Source: Aestuariivirga litoralis
GTDB taxonomy: Bacteria > Pseudomonadota > Alphaproteobacteria > Rhizobiales > Aestuariivirgaceae
Length of the DNA stretch: 64,000 nt
Direction of reading: 5' to 3'
Assembly: GCF_015714715.1 (NCBI RefSeq)
Contig: NZ_WAHS01000001.1
Location: forward strand, 1,426,001 to 1,490,000
Positions 1-14,814 of this stretch are shown here, piece after piece (position 1 is the stretch's first letter; every line of letters starts with the position of its first letter). The notes under the pieces were generated by a model. That model was not told the origin of the DNA and searched no databases. It saw only the letters and a list, made by a program, of their open reading frames with translations. Made by a program: the position numbers and the translations under genes.

Positions 1-689
1 TGAATGCCGGCGGTGTGCAGCTTTGCGATCGCGGCTTTCAGCTCGACCCAGCCGCCGGGGCACAGGCGCGGATCGGGCGCGAAATATTGCACCGGGTTAT
101 AGCCCCAAGCGTTGGTGAGGCCGAGCGGACCGAGATGCCGCTCATCAATCCAGGCATGCAGCGGCATCAGCTCGATCGTATCGACGCCGATATGCTGCAG
201 GTGCTTGATGATGGCGGGCTCGCCCAAAGCCGCTACGGTGCCACGCAATTTCTCTGGTACCTCAGGATGCAGCCTGGTGAAACTCTTGATGCCCAGTTCA
301 TAGATCAGGCGCGGTTTGCTGATAGGGCGCAGCGGAAGATCGGGCAGCGCCGCCTCCGCCAGGCATTTGGGAACCAATGCGGCCGTGTCGATGCCACGAT
401 GGCCCAGCGGCGGCTCGTAAGTGAAATGGCCGGAAAGCCTGGTGCCATAGGGATCAGCAAGAAGCTTGCTGTCATCGAACAGGAGCCCCTCTTCCGGCCC
501 CCACGGGCCTTGCAGGCGAAAGCCATATTGCGTTCCGGTTTTCACACCGGGAACGAAACCGCCGAAAACTTCGCCTGTTTTGATGAGGGGATATTTGGTT
601 TCTGCCAAGCCATCGAAGGTGCAGAACCAGGCGGCGGTGCCATCGCGCGAATAGACGGCCACATCTGCGCCATCGCCGCGCAGATGCAC
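1..689 (-). CDS. glgX: Glycogen debranching enzyme GlgX, N-terminal part (cut by window edge)
   Basis: This is about the first 229 residues of a GlgX-type debranching enzyme (GH13), which hydrolyses the alpha-1,6 branch stubs left when phosphorylase degrades glycogen. The minus strand reads RLQGPWGPEEG, then DPYGTRLSGH, then YELGIKSFTRLHPEVPE and ELMPLHAWIDERHLG, then NAWGYNPVQYF, which is the order found in the isoamylase/GlgX N-terminus. The catalytic residues lie beyond base 1. It is the last gene seen of the glycogen operon and touches pgm. The start is uncertain. GTG at 689 is the only standard start after an in-frame stop, but the family's conserved PLG block lies just before it. That points to a possible CTG start at 704 overlapping the pgm stop. 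Confidence 0.88.
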   Translation of the reverse strand, partial: MHLRGDGADVAVYSRDGTAAWFCTFDGLAETKYPLIKTGEVFGGFVPGVKTGTQYGFRLQGPWGPEEGLLFDDSKLLADPYGTRLSGHFTYEPPLGHRGIDTAALVPKCLAEAALPDLPLRPISKPRLIYELGIKSFTRLHPEVPEKLRGTVAALGEPAIIKHLQHIGVDTIELMPLHAWIDERHLGPLGLTNAWGYNPVQYFAPDPRLCPGGWVELKAAIAKLHTAGI

Positions 690-700
690 ACCTAACGGGC

Positions 701-3749
<3,049 letters not shown>

Positions 3750-3753
<4 letters not shown>

Positions 3754-5018
3754 TCGTTGGCGATCCTGTCAATCATCGGCTGGGTGATGAGGCAGATGCC
3801 GGATTCCGTGCGTCGGAAACGCTTGCCGTCGAGGATTGGATCCTCGCCCACGATCAGGCCTTCCGGGATGTTCACGCCGCGGTCAATCACCACTTTGTAA
3901 AGCCTGGCATTGCGGCCCACATGAACGTGCGGCAGGACCACGGCTTCTTCCAGCGAGGAATAGGAATTCACACGACAGCCGGTGAACAGCATGGTGCGGC
4001 GGATCAAACCGCCCGAGACGATGCAGCCGCCGGAGACGAGTGAGGCTATGGCTGAGCCGCGACGGCCTTCAAGGTCATGCACGAATTTTGCCGGAGGCGA
4101 GACTTCCGAGTGAGTCCAGACCGGCCATTCGCGATCATAAAGATCAAGGCCGGGTACTGCTTCACAGAGATCGAGATTGGCTTCCCAATAGGCGTCGATG
4201 GTGCCGACATCGCGCCAATAGGCTTCCTTCTCGGTTTCAGCACGGACGCAGGACTTGGTGAAGCGATGCGCCACCGCCTTGCCGCCCTTGACGATCTTCG
4301 GGATGATGTCCTTGCCGAAATCGCGGCTGGAGCCCGGCGTTGCTGCATCTTCCTTCAGCAGCTTGAACAGATATTGCGTTTCGAAAACATAGATGCCCAT
4401 CGAGGCCAGCGCCATGTCGGGGTTGCCGGGAATGCCCGGCGGATCCTTGGGCTTTTCAATGAAATTGATGATGCGGTCTTTCTCATCCACATGCATCACG
4501 CCGAAACCGACGGCTTCCATGCGCGGTACTTCGAGCACGCCGATCGTTACATCAGCGCCAGAATCCACATGATCCTGGAGCATGATTTCATAGTCCATCT
4601 TGTAGATGTGATCGCCCGCCAAGATGACCATGTATTTCGGCTTGTAGTCATCAATGATGTCAAGGTTCTGGAACACGGCATCGGCGGTGCCGGCATACCA
4701 CTGATCTTCGGAGACGCGCTGCGAGGCAGGCAGAATATCGAAGCTTTCATTGCGCTCGGTGCGGAAGAAGTTCCAGCCGCGCTGCAAATGGCGGATCAGC
4801 GAATGGGCCTTGTATTGCGTGGCCACGCCGATGCGGCGGATGCCGGAATTCATGGCGTTGGAAAGTGCAAAATCAATGATGCGCGACTTGCCGCCGAAGG
4901 GCACCGCCGGCTTGGCGCGAATGTCGGTCAATTCCATCAGGCGGCTGCCGCGCCCGCCGGCCAGAACGTAAGCCATGGTATCGCGGGCGAGCGGTGAGTT
5001 TTTGCGTTGTGTGGCCAT
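3750..5018 (-). CDS. glgC: Glucose-1-phosphate adenylyltransferase (ADP-glucose pyrophosphorylase)
   Basis: This enzyme makes ADP-glucose from ATP and glucose-1-phosphate and is the committed, usually allosteric step of glycogen synthesis. The 422 residues open with the nucleotide-binding [13 protein letters not shown] and the activator-site region [16 protein letters not shown], then [11 protein letters not shown] and the glucose-phosphate site FIEKPKDPP. The C-terminal left-handed beta-helix is present (INNY-type repeats replaced by [15 protein letters not shown] and similar). A 45-base A/T-rich spacer separates it from glgB. The ribosome site GGGGAAG sits about seven bases before the ATG. 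Confidence 0.97.
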
Positions 5019-5063
5019 CGTTTTCTTCCCCGTTTTTTAGTGTCTTTGTCTTTGCGACTTTTT

Positions 5064-7259
<2,196 letters not shown>

Positions 7260-7267
7260 GTCGTTAC

Positions 7268-9685
7268 TCAGTTCGTAGGCACTTTCCAAATATCGCGGGC
7301 ATATTCCCTGATCGTGCGATCGGAGGAGAACCAGCCCATGTTGACGCTATTTCGAATTGTCATACGTGTCCAGTCTTTCGGTTGCAGCCAGGCCTTGGAT
7401 ACAGCTTCCTGTGCTTCGACATATCCATCGAAGTCCTGACCGACCATGAACCAGTCACCGTGGTAAATGCTGTCAGCGATGGCATTGTATTGCTGGAAAT
7501 TGCCGGCGGAGAATGTGCCCTTGCTCAATTCACGCAGCACGGCGCGCAGGCGCGGGGAATTTTCCACCACGCCATGGCCGTCAATGCCCTTGGCACGGCG
7601 GCGTTCTACCTCATGGGCTTCAAGCCCGAAGATGAAGAAGTTTTCTGCACCTACATGATCGCGCATTTCGACATTGGCGCCGTCCAGCGTGCCGATCGTG
7701 AGCGCGCCATTCAGGCCGAATTTCATGTTGCCAGTGCCGGAGGCTTCCATGCCGGCGGTTGAAATCTGCTCCGACAAATCTGTAGCGGGCACGATTATTT
7801 CGGCAAGCGACACATTGTAGTTCGGCATGAAGACGACCTTGAGCTGTTTGTTCACCTCAGGATCGGCATTCACCACATTGGCCACTTCATTGGCCAACTT
7901 GATGATCAGCTTGGCCTGCGTATAGCTCGGTGCGGCTTTGCCGGCGAAAATTTTGACGCGCGGCACGAAGCTGGCCGAAGGATTGGCCTTGATTGCCAGA
8001 TAGTGATCGATCACTTGCAAGATGTTGAGCAGTTGGCGCTTGTATTCGTGGATGCGCTTCACCTGCACGTCGAACATGAAAGTGGGGTCAAGGTCGATGC
8101 CCATATGGGTTTTGACATATTTGGCCAGCACCGCCTTGTTGGCCACCTTGATGTCGGCAAAGCGTTTGCTCAGCGTGGCATCATCAGCGATGCGCGCGGC
8201 TTGCGTGAGCTTCTCAGCATTGTCCAGCGTTTCAGCTCCGCCCACTTCGGCCAAGAGCTTTGAGAGTTCCGGATTGCAATTGTGCAGCCAGCGGCGCGGC
8301 GTGATGCCATTGGTCTTGTTGTTGATGCGGCCCGGATAGAGCGTGTTCAGATCGCGGAACACACTTTCCTTCATCAGCTCGGTATGCAGCGCCGACACGC
8401 CATTGATGCTGTGCGAACCCACGAAAGCCAGATTGCCCATCTTGACGCGGCGGCCAGCGCCCTCGTCGATCAGGGAAACCGAGCGGATGAATTCATCATC
8501 GGCGTTGAACTTGTTATGCGCCTCGGCCAACATCAGGTCATTGATGGCATAAATGATCTGCAGATGGCGCGGCAGCAGGCGCTCAAACAGGCCCACCGGC
8601 CAAGTTTCCAGTGCTTCAGGCAGCAGCGTGTGATTGGTGTAGGACAGGACCTTCTGGGTGGTTGACCAGGCCGTATCCCAGGGCATGCCGTGAATGTCGA
8701 TCAGCAGGCGCATCAGCTCGGCGACAGCAATCGCCGGATGCGTGTCGTTGATCTGGATCGCCACCTTGTCAGCCAGATTGGCCACGCCCTTATATTGCTG
8801 GGTGTGGCGGCGCATGATGTCTTGAATGGCTGCTGAAGTAGCGAAATATTCCTGACGCAGACGCAGTTCCTGGCCTTGTGGCGTTGAGTCCGATGGATAC
8901 AAAACGCGCGTCAAAATTTCGGCGTTGCGGCTGCCCGCGAGAGCGCCATCGAAGTCGCCGCTGTTGAAGGCCTGCAGATGGATCGGGTCTACCGCGCGGG
9001 CACCCCAGAGGCGCAGAGTGTTCACGCGCTTGCCGCGCCAACCGACCATGGGCACGTCAAAAGCGGTGGCCAGCAGATGTTCATTCGGATGCCAGGTGTG
9101 GGCGGTTTTGCCCGGCGTTGATTCCACATGGCCGCCAAAGGCGATTTTATAGGCGGCTTCGCGGCGTGAGAATTCCCAGGGATTGCCGTCTTCCAGCCAG
9201 TTTTCCGGCAGCTCGATCTGCCAGCCATCCTTGATGATCTGCTGGAAAATGCCGTGATTGTAGCGGATGCCATAGCCGTAAGCCGGGATATCGAGGCTGG
9301 CCATGCTTTCCATGAAGCAGGCAGCGAGACGGCCCAAGCCGCCATTGCCCAGAGCCGCGTCAGGCTCCAGCGCTTCGGCCAGATTGATATCGACATTGAG
9401 TTCGCTCAGTGCCTGCTTGAAGGCGTTGTTGAGATCGAGATTGTTGAGCGCGTCACGCAGCAGGCGGCCAATGAGGAATTCGAGTGAGATGTAATAAACC
9501 CGGCGCGCCTCGGCCTGGTAGGAATCACGCGTGGCTTCCTGCCAGCGATCAATGATGCGGTCACGGAGCGCCAGAATGGTGGCCGCCAGCCAGTCATGAT
9601 TCTTCGCCACGATCCTGTCCTTGCCGATGGCATAGGACAATTTGGCCAGGATATCGGCCTTGACGGCTTCGGGAGTGTTCTTCAT
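7268..9685 (-). CDS. glgP: Glycogen/starch/alpha-glucan phosphorylase
   Basis: GlgP releases glucose-1-phosphate from glycogen chain ends, using pyridoxal phosphate. The 805-residue product has the full GT35 fold: GNGGLGRLAACFMESMAS near residue 110, the domain around INDTHPAIAVAELMR, NGITPRRWL, DVQVKRIHEYKRQ, and the PLP-lysine block EASGTGNMKFGLNGALT near residue 640. ATG at 9685 fits the family N-terminus; an upstream TTG at 9745 would add 20 residues with no family similarity. It is the first gene of the glg operon. The 169 bases to the divergent gene at 9855 should hold the operon promoter, but I cannot place its boxes with confidence. Confidence 0.96.
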   Translation of the reverse strand: MKNTPEAVKADILAKLSYAIGKDRIVAKNHDWLAATILALRDRIIDRWQEATRDSYQAEARRVYYISLEFLIGRLLRDALNNLDLNNAFKQALSELNVDINLAEALEPDAALGNGGLGRLAACFMESMASLDIPAYGYGIRYNHGIFQQIIKDGWQIELPENWLEDGNPWEFSRREAAYKIAFGGHVESTPGKTAHTWHPNEHLLATAFDVPMVGWRGKRVNTLRLWGARAVDPIHLQAFNSGDFDGALAGSRNAEILTRVLYPSDSTPQGQELRLRQEYFATSAAIQDIMRRHTQQYKGVANLADKVAIQINDTHPAIAVAELMRLLIDIHGMPWDTAWSTTQKVLSYTNHTLLPEALETWPVGLFERLLPRHLQIIYAINDLMLAEAHNKFNADDEFIRSVSLIDEGAGRRVKMGNLAFVGSHSINGVSALHTELMKESVFRDLNTLYPGRINNKTNGITPRRWLHNCNPELSKLLAEVGGAETLDNAEKLTQAARIADDATLSKRFADIKVANKAVLAKYVKTHMGIDLDPTFMFDVQVKRIHEYKRQLLNILQVIDHYLAIKANPSASFVPRVKIFAGKAAPSYTQAKLIIKLANEVANVVNADPEVNKQLKVVFMPNYNVSLAEIIVPATDLSEQISTAGMEASGTGNMKFGLNGALTIGTLDGANVEMRDHVGAENFFIFGLEAHEVERRRAKGIDGHGVVENSPRLRAVLRELSKGTFSAGNFQQYNAIADSIYHGDWFMVGQDFDGYVEAQEAVSKAWLQPKDWTRMTIRNSVNMGWFSSDRTIREYARDIWKVPTN

Positions 9686-9854
9686 GGCAGGCCCCAATTC
9701 TTGATCTTTTGCAGGCAGTTTGACGGCACACTTATTGCGCCGCAACTACAAAATGATGAACGATCCTCAGAATTCCTTGGGTAAATTGCGGCAAATGAAA
9801 GCAGGCCGTTTGCCGGGCTTGCCAATTGCTGACGGGCGCTCCACAAATTCTCCC

Positions 9855-11891
9855 ATGTCTTCCGATCCCCTGCTGCGGCCGTTCAAACTCAAGCATCTCA
9901 CCCTGAAAAACCGGCTGATGACGACGTCACATGAGCCGGCTTATCCCGAGGACGGTCTGCCGAAGGATCGGTATCGCCTCTATCACGTCGAGCGCGCCAA
10001 GGGCGGCCTGGCGCTGACCATGACGGCAGGTTCTGCCGCCGTCTCGCTCGACAGCCCGCCGGTGTTCAACAACATCCTGGCGTGGAAGGACGAGGTGGTG
10101 CCTTATCTCAAGCGCCTCACTGATGAGTGCCATGACTATGGCACCGCGGTGATGATCCAGTTGACGCATCTGGGCCGGCGCACCCGCTGGGACAAGGGCG
10201 ACTGGCTGCCGGTGGTTTCGCCAAGTCATGAGCGCGAGGCGGCGCATCGCGCATTTCCGAAAAAGATCGAAGATTGGGACATCAAGCGCATCCAGCAGGA
10301 TTTCGTCGATGCTGCCGACCGTATGAAGGCGGCGGGGCTGGACGGGCTGGAGATTGAATCCTACGGGCATCTCAATGACCAGTTCTGGTCGCCGCTGACC
10401 AACACGCTTGAGGCGCCCTATGGCGGCTCGCTTGATAACCGGCTGCGCTTCACGTTTGACGTGTTGCAGCGCATTCGCGAGAAAGTCGGCCCGAATTTCA
10501 TTTTGGGACTGCGTTACACGGCGGATGAAGTGACGACTGGCGGCATCGACAAGGCCGAAGGCTTGGAGATTTCCCGGCGCCTGAAGGATTCAGGGCTGGT
10601 GGATTATCTGAATATCATCCGTGGACGGATTGATACCGATCCGGCGCTGACTGATGTGATCCCCATTCAGGGCATGCGCTCTGCGCCGCATCTGGATTTC
10701 GCCGGTGAAATCCGCGCCGCTACGCAGTTCCCGACCTTCCATGCCGGCAGGCTGGCGGATGTGGCCACGGCGCGCCATGCCATCGCCACCGGCAAGGTGG
10801 ATATGGTGGGGCTTACGCGCCCGCATATGACTGAGCCGCATATCGTCAAGAAACTGATGGCCGGGAAAGAAGAAGACATTCGCCCCTGCGTGGGTGCGAA
10901 TTACTGCCTCGACCGGATCTATCAAGGAGGCCTCGCCTTCTGCATTCACAACGCCGCCACCGGCCGCGAAGAAACGATGCCGCATGATATTCCGCGCGCT
11001 TCAAATAAGCGCCGCGTGGTGATCGTGGGGGCTGGTCCTGCTGGGCTGGAAGCTGCGCGCGTGGCGGGTGAGCGCGGGCATGAAGTGATTGTGTTCGAAG
11101 CTGCCGACAAGCCGGGCGGACAGATCAGACTCACGGCGCAAACGCCGCGCCGCAAGGAAATGATCGGCATCATCGAATGGCGCATGAAGCAGTGTGAGCG
11201 GCTTGGAGTTACGATTCATTTCAATCGCTTGGCCGGCGCTGCTGATGTGATGGATGAGAAGCCTGATGTAGTGGTGATCGCTACCGGCGGCCTTCCACAC
11301 ACCGAGATTATGCGCGAAGGCAATGAACTCGCCGTATCGAGTTGGGATATCATCTCCGGCGATGCCAAGCCCGGCAGCAATGTGCTGGTGTTTGATGATG
11401 CGGGCGACCCTCCTGCCCTGCAAGCCGCCGATGTGATCGCTGCTGCTGGCGGCCAGGTTGAAATCATGACGCCGGACCGGAGCTTCGCACCCGAAATCAT
11501 GGCGATGAATCTGGTGCCTTATATGCGTTCGCTTCAGCAGAAGAAGGCGACCTTCACTGTCACCTGGCGGTTGCTCGCCGCGCGCCGCGTAGGCAACCAG
11601 ATCGAAGCCGAAGTGGGCAGCGATTATGGCGGCTGGACGAAGAAGGCGCTGTATGACCAGATCGTCATCAACAATGGCACAAGGCCGCTGGACGAAATCT
11701 ATTTCGAGTTGAAACCGATGAGTTCGAACCTGGGTGAAGTGGACCATCAGGCTTTGGTGAAGGGCAAGCCGCAGGACGTGCGATCGAATCCGCAAGGTGC
11801 GTTCCAGCTGTTCCGGATTGGTGACGCGGTGGCTGCGCGTAACACGCATGCTGCGATTTACGATGCGCTGAGGTTGGTGAAGGATATTTGA
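9855..11891 (+). CDS. NADH:flavin oxidoreductase, trimethylamine dehydrogenase/N-methylproline demethylase type
   Basis: This is a 678-residue member of the Old Yellow Enzyme group with a fused C-terminal FAD/NAD domain, as in trimethylamine and dimethylamine dehydrogenases, 2,4-dienoyl-CoA reductase and stachydrine-pathway N-methylproline demethylase. The FMN barrel opens with PFKLKHLTLKNRL and includes GLDGLEIESYGHL and RYTADE. A Rossmann motif VVIVGAGPAGLEAARVA begins near residue 385. The iron-sulfur segment is unusual: Cys345, Ala348, Cys351 and Cys363, so one expected ligand is alanine. A demethylase acting on a methylated amine or betaine-derived amino acid is my best guess. ATG at 9855 begins the family homology; upstream in-frame sequence looks non-coding. 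Confidence 0.85.
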   Translation: MSSDPLLRPFKLKHLTLKNRLMTTSHEPAYPEDGLPKDRYRLYHVERAKGGLALTMTAGSAAVSLDSPPVFNNILAWKDEVVPYLKRLTDECHDYGTAVMIQLTHLGRRTRWDKGDWLPVVSPSHEREAAHRAFPKKIEDWDIKRIQQDFVDAADRMKAAGLDGLEIESYGHLNDQFWSPLTNTLEAPYGGSLDNRLRFTFDVLQRIREKVGPNFILGLRYTADEVTTGGIDKAEGLEISRRLKDSGLVDYLNIIRGRIDTDPALTDVIPIQGMRSAPHLDFAGEIRAATQFPTFHAGRLADVATARHAIATGKVDMVGLTRPHMTEPHIVKKLMAGKEEDIRPCVGANYCLDRIYQGGLAFCIHNAATGREETMPHDIPRASNKRRVVIVGAGPAGLEAARVAGERGHEVIVFEAADKPGGQIRLTAQTPRRKEMIGIIEWRMKQCERLGVTIHFNRLAGAADVMDEKPDVVVIATGGLPHTEIMREGNELAVSSWDIISGDAKPGSNVLVFDDAGDPPALQAADVIAAAGGQVEIMTPDRSFAPEIMAMNLVPYMRSLQQKKATFTVTWRLLAARRVGNQIEAEVGSDYGGWTKKALYDQIVINNGTRPLDEIYFELKPMSSNLGEVDHQALVKGKPQDVRSNPQGAFQLFRIGDAVAARNTHAAIYDALRLVKDI

Positions 11892-11896
11892 TCTTC

Positions 11897-11918
11897 ATCC
11901 TCCCCCTCCGGGGAGGAT
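11897..11918. terminator. Hairpin between convergent genes, probable bidirectional terminator
   Basis: A perfect 9-base inverted repeat (ATCCTCCCC and GGGGAGGAT) with a 4-base loop lies in the 30 bases between the convergent flavoenzyme and dxs genes. There is only a short T-rich tail, so termination efficiency is uncertain. It resembles the element at 31962-31983. Confidence 0.7.
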
Positions 11919-11921
11919 TAT

Positions 11922-13832
11922 TCAAGCCCGCTTCATCGCGGTTGCTGATGCAGCAACACCCAGCGCCTGCAGCGCCGACGCCACGATGCCCTTTTGGTCG
12001 AGGCCGGCTTTGGCATACATCACCTCGGGTTTGGCCTGTTCGGTGAATTCATCGGGCAGCGTGAGGCTGCGGATTTTGAGGCCACGGTCCAGTAGGCCCA
12101 GCTTGGCCATTTCATGCATCACCTGCGCGCCAAAGCCGCCGGCAGCGCCCTCCTCCACCATGATGAGGGCTTCATGGTTTTCGGCGAGGCGCTTGATCAA
12201 ATCCACATCGAGCGGCTTGGCAAAGCGGGCATCGGCGACCGTGGTGGACAGGCCCATGCCATCGAGTTCCTGCGCCGCCTTGAGAGAATCCTGCAGCCTT
12301 GTGCCAAACGAAAGAATGGCAATGCGCGTGCCTTCCTTGACGATGCGGCCCTTGCCAATTTCGAGGAACATGCCACGTTCAGGCATATCCACGCCAACGC
12401 CATCGCCGCGTGGATAACGGAAAGAGATCGGGCCTTCATCATAGTCTGCCGAGGTGCGCACCATGTGTTTCAGCTCGGCCTCGTCCGCCGCGGCCATCAC
12501 CACAAAGCCGGGCAGCGACGCAAGATAGCCAATATCGAACGCGCCGCAATGGGTGGGGCCATCGGCGCCGACGAAACCCGCGCGATCGATAGGGAAGCGC
12601 ACGGGGAGTTTCTGGATCGCTACGTCATGCACCACCTGATCATAGGCGCGCTGCAGGAAGGTGGAATAGATGGCCGCGAAAGGTTTTAGGCCCTCTACCG
12701 CAAGGCCTGCTGCGAAGGTCACGCCATGCTGCTCCGCAATGCCCACATCGAAAAATCGCGCGGGGAATTTTTCGCTGAACAGATCTAGCCCTGTGCCAGA
12801 CGGCATGGCGGCGGTGATGGCGACGATCTTGTCATCCAGCTCAGCCTCCTGCACCAAAGCCTGACCGAACACCTTGGTGTAAGCGGGCGCGTTGGATGCG
12901 GGCTTGGATTGTTCGCCGGTGATCACGTTGAACTTGTTCACGCCGTGATATTTATCGGCGGCGGCTTCAGCGGGCGGATAGCCCTTGCCCTTGCGCGTGA
13001 CCACATGGATCAGTACCGGGCCTGTGATATTGTCCCGCACATTGCGCAGAACGGGCACCAGATGCGCGAAGTCATGCCCGTCAATCGGGCCTATATGGGT
13101 GAAGCCAAGTTCTTCAAACATGGTGCCGCCAGTGACGAAGCCACGCGCATGGCCGACCACGCGATGTATCGTGCGGTCCATGCTCTTGCCCAGCGCACCG
13201 GAAATTTTCTTGCCGATGTCGCGCGCGCCCAGATAGGTTTTGCCGGTGGCGAGGCGTGCGAGATAGGCGCTCATCGCGCCGGACGGAGGCGCAATCGACA
13301 TGTCATTGTCGTTGAGGATGACGATCATGCGCGCATCCATGGCGCCTGCATTGTTCAGCGCTTCAAAGGCCATGCCGGCAGACATGGCGCCATCACCGAT
13401 CACCGCGATCACATTGCGCTTCTCGCCCTTCAAGTCGCGCGCCACTGCCATGCCGAGGCCGGCGGAAATCGAAGTGGAAGAATGCGCGGCACCGAAGGGA
13501 TCATATTCGCTTTCAGCGCGGCGAGTGAAACCGGAAATGCCGCCTTCCTGACGCAGCGTGCCGAAACGTTCGCGGCGGCCGGTGAGAATCTTGTGAGGAT
13601 AGGCCTGGTGGCCCACATCCCAGATCAGCCGGTCATCCGGCGTGTTGAACACATGATGGAGTGCGATGGTGAGTTCGACGACACCGAGCCCCGCGCCCAG
13701 ATGGCCACCCGTCTTGGAGACGGAGGCGATCATGTCCTCGCGCAGTTCCTTGGCCAGTTCCGGCAAATCTGCATCGGGCAGTTTGCGCAAATCTTCCGGA
13801 TTATGGATCTGGTCTAGTAACGGTGAGGGCAA
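11922..13832 (-). CDS. dxs: 1-deoxy-D-xylulose-5-phosphate synthase
   Basis: Dxs condenses pyruvate with glyceraldehyde-3-phosphate using thiamine diphosphate. It is the first step of the methylerythritol phosphate route to isoprenoids and also feeds thiamine and pyridoxal synthesis. The 636-residue length is standard. [12 protein letters not shown] and [13 protein letters not shown] mark the N-terminal domain. The ThDP signature [18 protein letters not shown] runs into the NDNDMSI metal-binding part. The transketolase-like domain has [15 protein letters not shown] (catalytic Glu) and [15 protein letters not shown]. The gene stands alone; isoprenoid partners such as ispA or xseB are not next to it. 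Confidence 0.97.
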   Translation of the reverse strand: MPSPLLDQIHNPEDLRKLPDADLPELAKELREDMIASVSKTGGHLGAGLGVVELTIALHHVFNTPDDRLIWDVGHQAYPHKILTGRRERFGTLRQEGGISGFTRRAESEYDPFGAAHSSTSISAGLGMAVARDLKGEKRNVIAVIGDGAMSAGMAFEALNNAGAMDARMIVILNDNDMSIAPPSGAMSAYLARLATGKTYLGARDIGKKISGALGKSMDRTIHRVVGHARGFVTGGTMFEELGFTHIGPIDGHDFAHLVPVLRNVRDNITGPVLIHVVTRKGKGYPPAEAAADKYHGVNKFNVITGEQSKPASNAPAYTKVFGQALVQEAELDDKIVAITAAMPSGTGLDLFSEKFPARFFDVGIAEQHGVTFAAGLAVEGLKPFAAIYSTFLQRAYDQVVHDVAIQKLPVRFPIDRAGFVGADGPTHCGAFDIGYLASLPGFVVMAAADEAELKHMVRTSADYDEGPISFRYPRGDGVGVDMPERGMFLEIGKGRIVKEGTRIAILSFGTRLQDSLKAAQELDGMGLSTTVADARFAKPLDVDLIKRLAENHEALIMVEEGAAGGFGAQVMHEMAKLGLLDRGLKIRSLTLPDEFTEQAKPEVMYAKAGLDQKGIVASALQALGVAASATAMKRA

Positions 13833-13914
13833 AATGAAACTCCTGCCCCTTTTCTATACGGGAATTAAGGCCGGGGCGAGTCCGGATGTTTGCCAGTTTT
13901 TGCAATGATTTGCG

Positions 13915-14808
13915 TTAAACCGTAAATACTTGCTCCGAATGATCCTCGGGCTGGCGGCGCCATTCCAGGAACAGATGGATGAAGAGTGCGACGAAAACCA
14001 CGGCACCGCCGATGATGGTGCGTGAGCTGGGCACTTCGCCATGCACCAGCCAGACCCAGATGGGGCCGAGTGCGGGTTCCAACGTGCCGAGCAACGCGGC
14101 GAAGGCGGCAGGGATCAGACGCACACCCATGGTGAAAACGGCGAGGCCTGCGCCGAGATTGACCGCGCCGAACAGGATTAGCAACCCGAAATCGGTTTTG
14201 GACACGGCGAAGCTGGCCAATTGGGTGCTTGCGAAAAGTGCGGCGATGGTTGTTGCCAGGCACACGGCGGGCATCATCCGCACTTCGCTGTGATGGCGCG
14301 AGATAACGGTGGCGATGGCGAATACCACGGCGATGACAACGGCCAATCCGTCACCGATGGGCGAGACTTTGCCGTTGAAAGATTCAGACACCATGACGCC
14401 CACACCCGCGATCACCGCGGCGATGGCCAGCATGGTGGGCGTTGTCACTTTTTCGCGGAAGAAAATCCACGCCAGCAATGCGGCAATCAATGGTACGCCC
14501 GCTTGAATGAGCAGGATGTTGGCGATGGTCGTATAACCCATCGCCACCACAAAACTGGTCGAAGCAATAGCGAAGCACACAGCCACGGCCCAACCGGCCC
14601 AACCCATGCGTCGGAACATGGCGGCGGTTTCCTTCGGCCCATCATTGACCAACATAAAGATCAAAAGGAACAAGGCCGCGAACAGCGAGCGCCAGAACAC
14701 GATGGTCCAGGAGTCAGTCACACTCAAAAAGCGCGCAATGGTGCCGCCGATGCTCCACAGCAAGGCGGAGGACACAACGAGGGCGGTTCCTTTGGTCTTG
14801 GGCGTCAT
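13915..14808 (-). CDS. EamA/DMT-family transporter
   Basis: This is a 297-residue drug/metabolite superfamily permease with about ten hydrophobic segments arranged as two EamA repeats (residues about 8-140 and 150-285). The N-terminus KGTALVVSSALLWSIGGTIARFL and the mid-block AIVAVVFAIATVISRH are typical, and LGTLEPALGPIWVWLVHGE is the conserved end of the second repeat. Substrates of this family range from amino acids to nucleosides and cannot be told from sequence. It starts six bases after the stop of the upstream dehydrogenase gene, so the two are probably co-transcribed and may share a substrate. Confidence 0.85.
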   Translation of the reverse strand: MTPKTKGTALVVSSALLWSIGGTIARFLSVTDSWTIVFWRSLFAALFLLIFMLVNDGPKETAAMFRRMGWAGWAVAVCFAIASTSFVVAMGYTTIANILLIQAGVPLIAALLAWIFFREKVTTPTMLAIAAVIAGVGVMVSESFNGKVSPIGDGLAVVIAVVFAIATVISRHHSEVRMMPAVCLATTIAALFASTQLASFAVSKTDFGLLILFGAVNLGAGLAVFTMGVRLIPAAFAALLGTLEPALGPIWVWLVHGEVPSSRTIIGGAVVFVALFIHLFLEWRRQPEDHSEQVFTV

Positions 14809-14814
14809 GGGGCT

